A DNA stretch of 38,659 bases, from the IMG/VR virus record IMGVR_UViG_3300032224_000185, positions 1 through 38,659 of that record. The stretch is one strand, 5' to 3'. Positions 25,434 to 31,618 of the stretch are shown here, piece by piece. Each line of letters begins with the position of its first letter. Position 1 is the first letter of the stretch. The DNA comes from a virus. The position numbers and the translations under genes are program-made. The notes beneath the pieces are model-generated. The model saw nothing but the letters and a program-made list of their open reading frames with translations, had not been told where the DNA came from and made no database searches.

Positions 25434-26586
25434 ATCTACTCCCAAATAATTGTTTAATTTCTCCATCAAAGTTTTGTAAGTTAGGTTTAGTTGACGATAG
25501 TCTACCTGTTTTAGCAACACATTGATTAAGAACCCCGTGTAACATACCTTCTTTCCAGTTCATAGTCTTGCGTAGTTCTACTAATCCTTCGTAGTATGCA
25601 GACAATCGTTTCTCTAATGTAGCCCTAGCTAAGATAAGTTCTATTAGTTCTTTAGCTTTTTTACTACCTTTGAGTGTTCGTAATGTCTGTTCATCGTTAG
25701 AGAAATAACCTTCTTTCTCTAGTTCAGAACCCTTTAAAGGATTGACTATGCGTTCAAAGTCTATGTTATATTCTTTCCATTGACTTTTTGGTAAGCCCGC
25801 TCTAGCCCCTGTTTTAAAAGTACCAACAACTTCTTGACGTCTGACTTTAATAGATCCCCCATAGAGAAGAGCACTAATATGTTCAGTGCTATTAGCATTA
25901 AACTCAGGAAGGTTATGATAAGTGTAAAGAATTGAATCAATACGTTCAATATCTTTTTTAGTTTCCTGCCCAAGCCTAACACACTCTGTTTCATTAAATC
26001 TAAGACCATTATATTCCATCTCCTGTAATATTAATAAATCTTGGTTATGTAAACTGATGAGTCTTTGCATTTGTTTTGTGTTATCCGCAAATTCCTCCAT
26101 CTGTTTATCGTATACTTTTTGCGTTAAAAGCAAATCTTGTGTAAGATAATCTTCTAACAAATCTTTAGGAATTTTGTCAGTATCTATCCCATTCTTCCAA
26201 TAATCAGTAGCAATGATATCAAGTTTACTACCCAAAGCATAGCTGTCAGCAACGCCATTGAGACTTGGATAGGGATGTTGTTGGCCCGTAAGTATAAAAT
26301 GAGCCAACTGACAATCCCAAATACGTTTATCCATAAAATTAATTCCATAGCGTCTTAACCAATGCAAGTCAAACTTAATGTTAAAGCCAACAATAATATC
26401 GTGACTGTCAATGCTTCTTTGTATAGCGTCAAGTCGTTCTCGGTTAGGACTTCCGCTATAATCAATGTCATATAGATAAGTCCCATCAGTACTATAGAGT
26501 CCAACATAACAAAGTTTATTCCTTTCATCAAATGGATTGCCTTTATTGCTTATGGTTGTTTCAACATCTAGTATTAAGCTGCGCAA
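25417..26586 (-). CDS. Family A DNA polymerase, N-terminal part (3'-5' exonuclease, thumb)
   Basis: This 389-residue frame begins at TTG 26586, with AAGGA eight bases upstream; no ATG precedes the exonuclease motif SLILDVETT. DIIVGFNIKFDLHWLRRYG is exonuclease motif II and DYLTQDLLLTQKVY motif III. The thumb and start of the palm follow, to CVAKTGRLSSTKPNLQNFDG and KQLFGSRY, where the frame departs and meets TGA at 25417. The rest of the enzyme is in the next frame (24714-25433). Joined, the protein has about 620 residues, as for T7-like polymerases. Confidence 0.85.
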   Translation of the reverse strand: MRSLILDVETTISNKGNPFDERNKLCYVGLYSTDGTYLYDIDYSGSPNRERLDAIQRSIDSHDIIVGFNIKFDLHWLRRYGINFMDKRIWDCQLAHFILTGQQHPYPSLNGVADSYALGSKLDIIATDYWKNGIDTDKIPKDLLEDYLTQDLLLTQKVYDKQMEEFADNTKQMQRLISLHNQDLLILQEMEYNGLRFNETECVRLGQETKKDIERIDSILYTYHNLPEFNANSTEHISALLYGGSIKVRRQEVVGTFKTGARAGLPKSQWKEYNIDFERIVNPLKGSELEKEGYFSNDEQTLRTLKGSKKAKELIELILARATLEKRLSAYYEGLVELRKTMNWKEGMLHGVLNQCVAKTGRLSSTKPNLQNFDGEIKQLFGSRYAVTS

Positions 26587-26726
26587 TCGCCTGTTCCTTG
26601 GTCTAGTGGATAGAATTTATTTACTGCATCTAACAAAGTTTCATTAGGTCCTACTAAATCTAGTATATCACCTATTTCTTCAGCAGTCAAGTCTGATCTA
26701 ACTAGTAACACTGTTTCTATACTCAA
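26574..26726 (-). CDS. Small phage protein with TTG start, 50 aa
   Basis: TTG 26726 follows GAGGAG by about ten bases and overlaps the preceding stop (TTGA). The in-frame GTG nine bases upstream would overlap the ribosome site and is less likely. The acidic product includes LTAEEIGDILDLVGPNETLL and ends in GDCAA. It overlaps the polymerase start by 13 bases, so it may couple polymerase translation to the operon. It is too short to assign. Confidence 0.55.
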   Translation of the reverse strand: MSIETVLLVRSDLTAEEIGDILDLVGPNETLLDAVNKFYPLDQGTGDCAA

Positions 26727-26866
26727 AATAAACACTCCTCAAATTCATTTAAATTAATCTTAGGTTCTTTAAACAACACAGTACCACTAGCGGGATAGTC
26801 AAACCATCTTATGATTGTACCATCCCAATCTAGTAATACCCATCTAGTCCATTTAGATATCGACAT
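26723..26866 (-). CDS. Small Trp-rich phage protein, 47 aa
   Basis: ATG 26866 lies inside the last codons of the helicase gene, a 14-base overlap. The product MSISKWTRWVLLDWDGTIIR starts with several Trp residues and includes a DWDGT segment; the tail is acidic (NLNEFEECLF). The DWDGT resembles a haloacid dehalogenase motif I only superficially, since nothing else of that fold is present. Its stop is followed at once by the TTG of the next small gene. The function is unknown. Confidence 0.55.
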   Translation of the reverse strand: MSISKWTRWVLLDWDGTIIRWFDYPASGTVLFKEPKINLNEFEECLF

Positions 26867-28094
26867 ACCTTGCTATATCCGCTTTAATTAGTACTTGTGT
26901 AGAACCATGTCTTAGGTCAGGTAAAGTGTCTGTGTCACCTACTAACTTATTCTTGCAGATATTAAAATATCTACTACGACTAAGGTTATCTTGTTCTTTA
27001 CCTATTCCTAGGATCCAATCGGCTTCACCTTGTTTAGCCGTTTTGGAGCCGTCAACTTGATCCATTGTTAGAAATAGCTTGCCTTCCGCTTCGCCCGATG
27101 CTTGCGATACAGCGATGACAGGTGCGTATGTTTTAGCAATCTCTCTAGCCCATTGATAAATTTGCTTAAGTTCAAGATCATTTCTTTCTCCTTTAAATCC
27201 CCTGATCTTATCTATCTGATCGAAGATAATTAATGCAGGGTTATATTGTTTAAGTACTGTTTCTATACGAGCTTTGTTACTTGAATCTTCAAAGTCTAGA
27301 ATGTGAATACGATTACCTGTTATTGTATTGTATCGTTCTTTGTTTTTAGCTTTGTCTTCAAACAACTCTTTAAGTGTTAAACCAAGCGTTGCTTGATACA
27401 CTCTAATGCCAACTTTCTTGCCTTGTTCTTCATTGTTAAACCAAAGTATATCACCGTCAGTTTGAGAGACCATATGAGTAATTTCACTCGCAAGGAACGT
27501 AGTTTTGCCCGTTTCAGGCCTAGCAAAGATAAAACCAAAGTCACCTTTACGAAGAGATCCAAGACTTTTATTAAGCCAATCAATACGCCAGCGTAAGCCA
27601 GGTGTAGATATCTGTGTGTCATACAAGTTATCCAAGTCCATGTCAACGGGTGTAATGTCATCTGCTTCAACCTCTTGATGTTCAAACTCATTAAATAAAT
27701 TAAGAAGATCTTCAGTAGACTTCTTACCTCCCTCTACATCTAGTGCCATCATAGCTACTTGTCCTGCTAGTGAGCGTCTACGATGCTCTTCTAGTAATGA
27801 CACTATGATATCTTTGTTAGTAGTATCCTGATTAAAGATGTCTTCTATAAGAAGACTTAACTCTTTACGTTCTTGATCACGTAATAAGTAATTACTATTA
27901 TAAAATATCTCTAATTCATTATTAGTAATAGTAGTACTAGTATTATATTTACTATAGTATAATGATACTATATTAAATAATTTATATATATCATTATAAT
28001 TAATCTTTATATAATTAATGTTAACATACTTGTAATACTTTGTAAAGAGATTTATATCTTCACAAAACAATTTAATTATTTGTTTCTCTACCAT
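26853..28094 (-). CDS. DnaB-type replicative helicase (RecA-fold)
   Basis: These 413 residues have Walker A ARPETGKTT at 191-199, Walker B LIIFDQID near 282-289 and the sensor strand PVIAVSQASGE, in the order of the DnaB/T7 gp4 helicase core. The N-terminal ~80 residues are Asn, Tyr and Ile rich and come from very AT-rich DNA (27890-28040). Primase is a separate gene just upstream, unlike the fused T7 gp4. The helicase should load on the fork with the primase and polymerase of this operon. Confidence 0.88.
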   Translation of the reverse strand: MVEKQIIKLFCEDINLFTKYYKYVNINYIKINYNDIYKLFNIVSLYYSKYNTSTTITNNELEIFYNSNYLLRDQERKELSLLIEDIFNQDTTNKDIIVSLLEEHRRRSLAGQVAMMALDVEGGKKSTEDLLNLFNEFEHQEVEADDITPVDMDLDNLYDTQISTPGLRWRIDWLNKSLGSLRKGDFGFIFARPETGKTTFLASEITHMVSQTDGDILWFNNEEQGKKVGIRVYQATLGLTLKELFEDKAKNKERYNTITGNRIHILDFEDSSNKARIETVLKQYNPALIIFDQIDKIRGFKGERNDLELKQIYQWAREIAKTYAPVIAVSQASGEAEGKLFLTMDQVDGSKTAKQGEADWILGIGKEQDNLSRSRYFNICKNKLVGDTDTLPDLRHGSTQVLIKADIARYVDI

Positions 28095-28105
28095 CTAACT
28101 CCCTT

Positions 28106-28336
28106 CTACAGACCACAAAATGCTTCTGTTAATTTCTTACTGTTGTATTTGTTTTCTTTATTGTAAACTTTTCTTTCATTTACATTCAGATACAAAGGCG
28201 TGAGCACAAAGTGATGCACGTCTTTGAGTCTGGTAACTTGTTGTAAATCTGCAGGAAGAAACGACCAAAGGTATTTAGCACGGAGTGCACCAGTAGTATC
28301 ATACTCTTCATACAGCCAAGCGTCAGGTTGTTTCAT
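28106..28336 (-). CDS. Small phage protein, DAWLYE start
   Basis: These 76 residues begin MKQPDAWLYEEYDTTGALRA and contain HHFVLTPLYLNV. The opening PDAWLYE and the later VTPLY-like segment are seen in many short phage and plasmid proteins of unknown function. It overlaps the primase stop by four bases (ATGA), and lies between primase and helicase, so a role at the fork is possible but not shown. Confidence 0.65.
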   Translation of the reverse strand: MKQPDAWLYEEYDTTGALRAKYLWSFLPADLQQVTRLKDVHHFVLTPLYLNVNERKVYNKENKYNSKKLTEAFCGL

Positions 28337-29025
28337 TGTTTATCCTTTATAATCAAGTCTATTTCTTGTGTGCTATATTCTTTAGGATCTTTATCTGTAA
28401 TAATAACATCAGAATCAATACCCTTCTGTTTTAAATTCCTAGCCATTTTAACGGCATCAATTGCCTTATCCCTATCCAACCATATCCAAACTTTTTTAAA
28501 GCGTTCTAGGATGGTTTCTGTAAGTTTTAGAGGCATACTTGAACCTAGTAGAGGACACCCTGTGTAATTATTGTTACTCTTGCTAACTTTAATTGCAGAT
28601 AAAATATCTTCCACTACAATTATTGTATCACTGTTACCGTAGAATAGCAAGGGTTTGTTTCCTTTAGACATATACTTAGGACCATCACCGAAGTTTCTAG
28701 CTTGGTAATAGTGTGGTAAATATACAAGCACTAAAGCTTTTTTTGACGGACACCAAGTAATGTGATAGGTATCACAATCCTTACTTGTTATCTCGTATTG
28801 CAATAGCCATTGCATTGGTTCTTTAGGAATGTCAAGTACTAAATCTAAATGTAAATCGTTAGGACATTCTTCGTCGATTGTCATCAATCGTCTGCGAACT
28901 CCTTCGATTGTGTTCTTAGACTTCCAGTACTTACATCCAAAACAAAACAAATGATCGTCATATTCTGCCAAGTTATCTTTGCTACCACAACTTGGACAAG
29001 GTATATGACCTATAAATTTACTCAT
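28333..29025 (-). CDS. DNA primase with zinc finger and TOPRIM domain
   Basis: These 230 residues have a zinc finger with Cys10, Cys13, Cys28 and Cys31 (CPSCGSKDNL, FCFGCKYW). The TOPRIM part has TIIVVEDILSAIKVS with the key Glu and WIWLDRDKAID with the DxD. It is shorter than the primase half of T7 gp4 but keeps all elements. It makes RNA primers for the separate helicase at 26853-28094. It is the first minus-strand gene after the plus-strand pqqA, so its transcript must read through that region or start close by. Confidence 0.88.
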   Translation of the reverse strand: MSKFIGHIPCPSCGSKDNLAEYDDHLFCFGCKYWKSKNTIEGVRRRLMTIDEECPNDLHLDLVLDIPKEPMQWLLQYEITSKDCDTYHITWCPSKKALVLVYLPHYYQARNFGDGPKYMSKGNKPLLFYGNSDTIIVVEDILSAIKVSKSNNNYTGCPLLGSSMPLKLTETILERFKKVWIWLDRDKAIDAVKMARNLKQKGIDSDVIITDKDPKEYSTQEIDLIIKDKQ

Positions 29026-29078
29026 GAATACCCTTAGATAAAGTTAAGTGTTACACGCATGATTGTTTTCATTCACTA

Positions 29079-29087
29079 TGTTATAAT
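29079..29087 (+). promoter_or_regulatory. Extended -10 promoter of pqqA
   Basis: TATAAT at 29082-29087 is preceded by TGT, giving the extended -10 form TGnTATAAT. No good -35 box is found at 16-18 bases, which is usual for extended -10 promoters. Transcription should begin near 29093-29095, directly at a perfect stem-loop, and run to pqqA about 43 bases downstream. It points against the surrounding operon. Confidence 0.75.
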
Positions 29088-29092
29088 AGTTG

Positions 29093-29112
29093 TATAGAAT
29101 GAAAATTCTATA
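29093..29112 (+). promoter_or_regulatory. Perfect 5' stem-loop in the pqqA leader
   Basis: TATAGAAT (29093-29100) and ATTCTATA (29105-29112) pair over eight bases around a GAAA loop (GNRA tetraloop in RNA). With the start predicted at about 29094, the transcript would carry this hairpin at its very 5' end, a layout known to slow RNase E decay of mRNAs such as ompA. The ribosome site AAAGGAA (29124-29130) remains free downstream. Confidence 0.7.
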
Positions 29113-29136
29113 TTAACTTTTATAAAGGAAAATATC

Positions 29137-29208
29137 ATGTGGACTAAACCAGCTGCTACAGAAATGCGTTTTGGCTTTGAAGTTACAATGTATGTAATGA
29201 ATAAATAA
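29137..29208 (+). CDS. pqqA: PqqA, PQQ precursor peptide
   Basis: This 23-residue peptide begins [12 protein letters not shown] and continues [11 protein letters not shown]. It fits PqqA: the MWxKPA start, the R(F/I)GFEVTMY core, and the Glu15 and Tyr19 pair (E-x3-Y) whose side chains PqqE joins to build pyrroloquinoline quinone. Length 23 is normal for PqqA. AAAGGAA lies upstream, with its own extended -10 promoter and a strong hairpin after the stop. It stands alone on the plus strand within the leftward operon; no pqqB-E genes are in the window, so host enzymes would do the maturation. Likely effect: more PQQ for methanol or other quinoprotein dehydrogenases during infection (inference). 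Confidence 0.88.
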   Translation: MWTKPAATEMRFGFEVTMYVMNK

Positions 29209-29215
29209 TTACATA

Positions 29216-29259
29216 CCGTATGAATGCAGGCACCCGTGGGGATGCCCTGCGTTCTACGG
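29216..29259. terminator. Long hairpin after pqqA, enclosing a minus-strand stop
   Basis: CCGTA...TACGG form the base, GAA/TTC and GCAGG/CCTGC the middle, and CA-CCC/GGG-TG the top of a long stem. On the plus strand it follows pqqA by 7 bases and is followed by a U-rich tail (TTATATTTCTT), so it may end the pqqA transcript. On the minus strand it covers the stop of the 61-residue gene. It shares GAATGCAGGCACCC with the hairpin at 33201-33239. Confidence 0.65.
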
Positions 29260-29439
29260 ATTATATTTCTTAACAACCTCACCCGTGGACTTGTCAAGTT
29301 CATACTCAGGTAAGTCATTATTAGACATCTTCTGTTCTTTTATTTTCTTACCGAATATTTTATCCCAATTATCTTCACCTTCTTTAGATAATCTTTTATT
29401 GATAAGTCTATCACCCGTAATATTATTCCGCGATACCAT
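29254..29439 (-). CDS. Small phage protein, 61 aa
   Basis: ATG 29439 is chosen over the in-frame ATG at 29466 because AAGGAG sits eight bases before it. The product starts MVSRNNITGDRLINKRLSKE and has WDKIFGKKIK, a pattern (NxTGDRLxxK...YDxIFGKK) I associate with short conserved podovirus proteins. The start overlaps the previous gene by 17 bases, and the TAG stop falls within the long hairpin at 29216-29259. The function is unknown. Confidence 0.65.
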   Translation of the reverse strand: MVSRNNITGDRLINKRLSKEGEDNWDKIFGKKIKEQKMSNNDLPEYELDKSTGEVVKKYNP

Positions 29440-29644
29440 TGAAGAAGTCTCCTTGTAAGTCATCAAGTTCTATCTCGTCTTCGACATCGTTAGTTTCTCT
29501 TAAGTCTTCTCGTTCGAGAGACTCAATGTCATACTCAACATCATGAAAACAATGGTTACATAAGTCTACAAATTGTCCAGTCGTTGCCGACTTGCGTGTA
29601 GCCTCAAAATCATTTAATGCTTTGTTGCAAGCTAAACATCTCAC
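29423..29644 (-). CDS. Zinc-finger-like small phage protein
   Basis: These 73 residues start at GTG 29644, preceded by AAAGGGG. CLACNKALNDFEATRK and DLCNHCFHDVEYD provide two CxxC pairs for a zinc ribbon. The tail is very acidic (DDLQGDFFNGIAE). The pattern MRCLACNxxLxDFExTRKSxxTGxxxDLCNxC is common in T7-like and marine phages. It may bind nucleic acid or host RNA polymerase; no function is proven. Confidence 0.75.
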   Translation of the reverse strand: MRCLACNKALNDFEATRKSATTGQFVDLCNHCFHDVEYDIESLEREDLRETNDVEDEIELDDLQGDFFNGIAE

Positions 29645-29646
29645 CG

Positions 29647-29952
29647 TTATACCCCTTTAAATTGAAACTCCTGTTTACGATATAGTTGTCTAATTTTGTT
29701 ACAAATAGCGGCATACTGATGGTTTCTAGATTTTAATAATTGTCTAAGAGATTCTTTAGTATGAATCTGATATTCACTTATTTCAACTTTTATTAAACGA
29801 CCTGAATCATTTAAAATACCAAGGGTGTTATCATCTATTATTTCTTTTACTTCATAGAAAGTAGCATCATCAAGGTATCTTTCAACATCATGAACCCATT
29901 CAAAATCTTCAGTAATACTATGAAAACTAATTAATTCACCGACTTTAAACAT
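29647..29952 (-). CDS. Hypothetical phage protein, 101 aa
   Basis: This product begins MFKVGELISFHSITEDFEWV. The first half looks like a small beta-barrel (ATFYEVKEIIDDNTLGILN), followed by a basic helix (LRQLLKSRNHQYAAICNKIR). It has an AGGAG site at the very 5' end of the transcript expected from the promoter at 29973-30001. It is the first gene after the ATP-grasp gene. I do not recognise the family. Confidence 0.65.
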   Translation of the reverse strand: MFKVGELISFHSITEDFEWVHDVERYLDDATFYEVKEIIDDNTLGILNDSGRLIKVEISEYQIHTKESLRQLLKSRNHQYAAICNKIRQLYRKQEFQFKGV

Positions 29953-29954
29953 AA

Positions 29955-30704
29955 TTATAGACTCCTGTAGTAATTATAAATTGCTTTTGAATAATTGTCA
30001 AGCGTAGTTCCTTCTAATCCTGGGGCAGTATTAACTTCGAATACAAAGAATTTATTATCAACGACTCTGTGTCCGATATCGACTGCACCGAAGTCTAGAC
30101 CAAGCAATTTTACAGCATTGATTGATGATAGTAGTAGCTCTTCGGGCGGGGCTATCTCTGCCCTGGCATACACCCATCCGTTTGCATGGTTACGAATGCC
30201 TGTGCCGCCTACGGCACCATTACGCTTACGCTTCATTTGAACATCGAGTACTTGTCCACGGAATACATGGACACGATACTCGTGTTTATGTTTAGTCTTG
30301 ACAGTGTATAGTGGTGCATTGATAAGTTCATTAGTAGTGTTAGCAATAACAATACCACGACCACTATGTCCTGTAGTTGTAGTGCGACAATAGATTGTAT
30401 CACCCATATCAATAAGATGTTTAGCAATATCTTTTGATATAGTATATTGAGGGATATCTTCAAAGCCTTTACATTCTAGTTCAGTAAATGTATGTAGTTT
30501 ATTACTAGCTAATGCGATGGCATGAGGATTGTTTAAGTCTTGTTCCATCCACCTGAAATGTGGTGGTGTACTATTGCCCCAGTTAACTATTACATCTTTG
30601 CGTCTTGCATTATACGATGGTGAAACCCTTAGAATACCAAGGGTTCTAGCCAATCGTTTAGCAGACACACTACCTAACTTGTAAGGGAATATCTTAAGAC
30701 TCAT
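29955..30704 (-). CDS. ATP-grasp ligase
   Basis: These 249 residues have ATP-grasp landmarks: YCRTTTTGHSGRGIVIA as the nucleotide-binding loop, EYRVHVFRGQVLDVQMKRKR as the strand pair with basic residues, and FEVNTAPGLEGTT with the metal-binding E and N near the end. Enzymes of this fold join a carboxylate to an amine using ATP (RimK, D-Ala-D-Ala ligase, peptide ligases). The start overlaps the amidotransferase stop (ATGA) and an amidoligase precedes it, so the three likely act together in making or attaching a peptide-like group. Confidence 0.82.
   Translation of the reverse strand: MSLKIFPYKLGSVSAKRLARTLGILRVSPSYNARRKDVIVNWGNSTPPHFRWMEQDLNNPHAIALASNKLHTFTELECKGFEDIPQYTISKDIAKHLIDMGDTIYCRTTTTGHSGRGIVIANTTNELINAPLYTVKTKHKHEYRVHVFRGQVLDVQMKRKRNGAVGGTGIRNHANGWVYARAEIAPPEELLLSSINAVKLLGLDFGAVDIGHRVVDNKFFVFEVNTAPGLEGTTLDNYSKAIYNYYRSL
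29973..30001 (-). promoter_or_regulatory. Consensus sigma70 promoter inside the ATP-grasp gene
   Basis: On the minus strand TTGACA (30001-29996), exactly 17 bases and TATAAT (29978-29973) form a perfect consensus promoter. It lies in the last codons of the ATP-grasp gene. The start would be near 29966, at the AGGAG that serves the 101-residue gene. It should drive the 29254-29952 genes and perhaps the replication genes beyond. Confidence 0.85.
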
Positions 30705-31618
30705 TTAGATTTACCTTTCAATAAAGATGGTGATGCATATTGTTGATATGCAGGGATACCTACTGGATCAATAGAGTCATCTTCAAACTCATCTATAAAA
30801 GATAAAGAATGATAAGGAACATTATAAAGAAAAGAACTTTTACCATTGTAACCATCATGCATTAAGTCACATGTAAAATCTTTATTAACTGCAACTATCT
30901 CACATAGTTCACCAGTCTCATACACTGTAAGAGTACCAGGGTCAGCTACATCTTCTAGCAATTCTACCATTGCACCTATTGCTACTACTTTAGGTTTAGG
31001 TTTAGTAATAGCTACAGGTTTACGCCAGTTGCCATAGTTGTATGTATCATTAAGCCATGATGTTGTAACTGGTGGGACATAAGGTTTGTAACTGTTGTTA
31101 CTATACCATATGCCATCATCCCATTCACCCTTGTGTTCATTCATAATTTTATGGTTACCATGTCTATCTAAGAAGATAAGCTTGCTATAACCAATACGAG
31201 TTTCAAGAAGGTTAATCATAGGATCTTGGAATAAAGCTAAGTTACCCCATTTGTTTACTAACGGTTGAAGTATTTGTTCATTGAAGTGGATAGTGTCAGA
31301 CAAAGTCTTATCACCATCAAGCCCATTAATAATACCGTTGTGCACAAAAGCCAGACTGCTATTGACAGCGAATGGGTGACAGTTTGTTTTATTAATTTCA
31401 CCATGAGTTTTAATCCTAAAATGAATAACAACTTTTTTATCTTGATGTTTCTTGTATGCATTGTAAAAGGAATCAAAGCTAAAGAAACCTTTTTCAATAT
31501 TTAATTGTTTGTTATCAGCAAACATAAAGCCTGCACCATCTGGGTTAGATGAATAACATTCTTGTAATGTTGCTTTACTGATAATCTTTTCTTCTGGTTT
31601 ATAGATTGCAATACACAT
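30701..31618 (-). CDS. Class II glutamine amidotransferase-like protein
   Basis: These 305 residues start MCIAIYKPEEK, with Cys2 as the N-terminal nucleophile after Met removal. SNPDGAGFMFAD, VVIHFRIKTHGEINKTNCHP and LAFVHNGIING are the landmarks of class II (Ntn) amidotransferases such as YafJ. The last ~100 residues are a separate small domain. It may supply ammonia, or act as an amidase on a gamma-glutamyl bond. The gene overlaps the amidoligase by one base and the ATP-grasp gene by four, strong evidence for one functional unit. Confidence 0.82.
   Translation of the reverse strand: MCIAIYKPEEKIISKATLQECYSSNPDGAGFMFADNKQLNIEKGFFSFDSFYNAYKKHQDKKVVIHFRIKTHGEINKTNCHPFAVNSSLAFVHNGIINGLDGDKTLSDTIHFNEQILQPLVNKWGNLALFQDPMINLLETRIGYSKLIFLDRHGNHKIMNEHKGEWDDGIWYSNNSYKPYVPPVTTSWLNDTYNYGNWRKPVAITKPKPKVVAIGAMVELLEDVADPGTLTVYETGELCEIVAVNKDFTCDLMHDGYNGKSSFLYNVPYHSLSFIDEFEDDSIDPVGIPAYQQYASPSLLKGKSK

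Noticed and set aside
25466-25520. Extension of the C-terminal polymerase frame upstream to 25520
   Set aside because: The residues from 25520 to about 25440 do not fit the polymerase family, whereas the other frame does, so this part is a shadow.
19685-31504. Plus-strand ORFs of 60-120 codons opposite the replication genes
   Set aside because: They lie antisense to well-supported genes, have no ribosome sites or recognisable domains, and reflect codon mirror effects. Only pqqA stands out because it has a promoter, a ribosome site and a family match.
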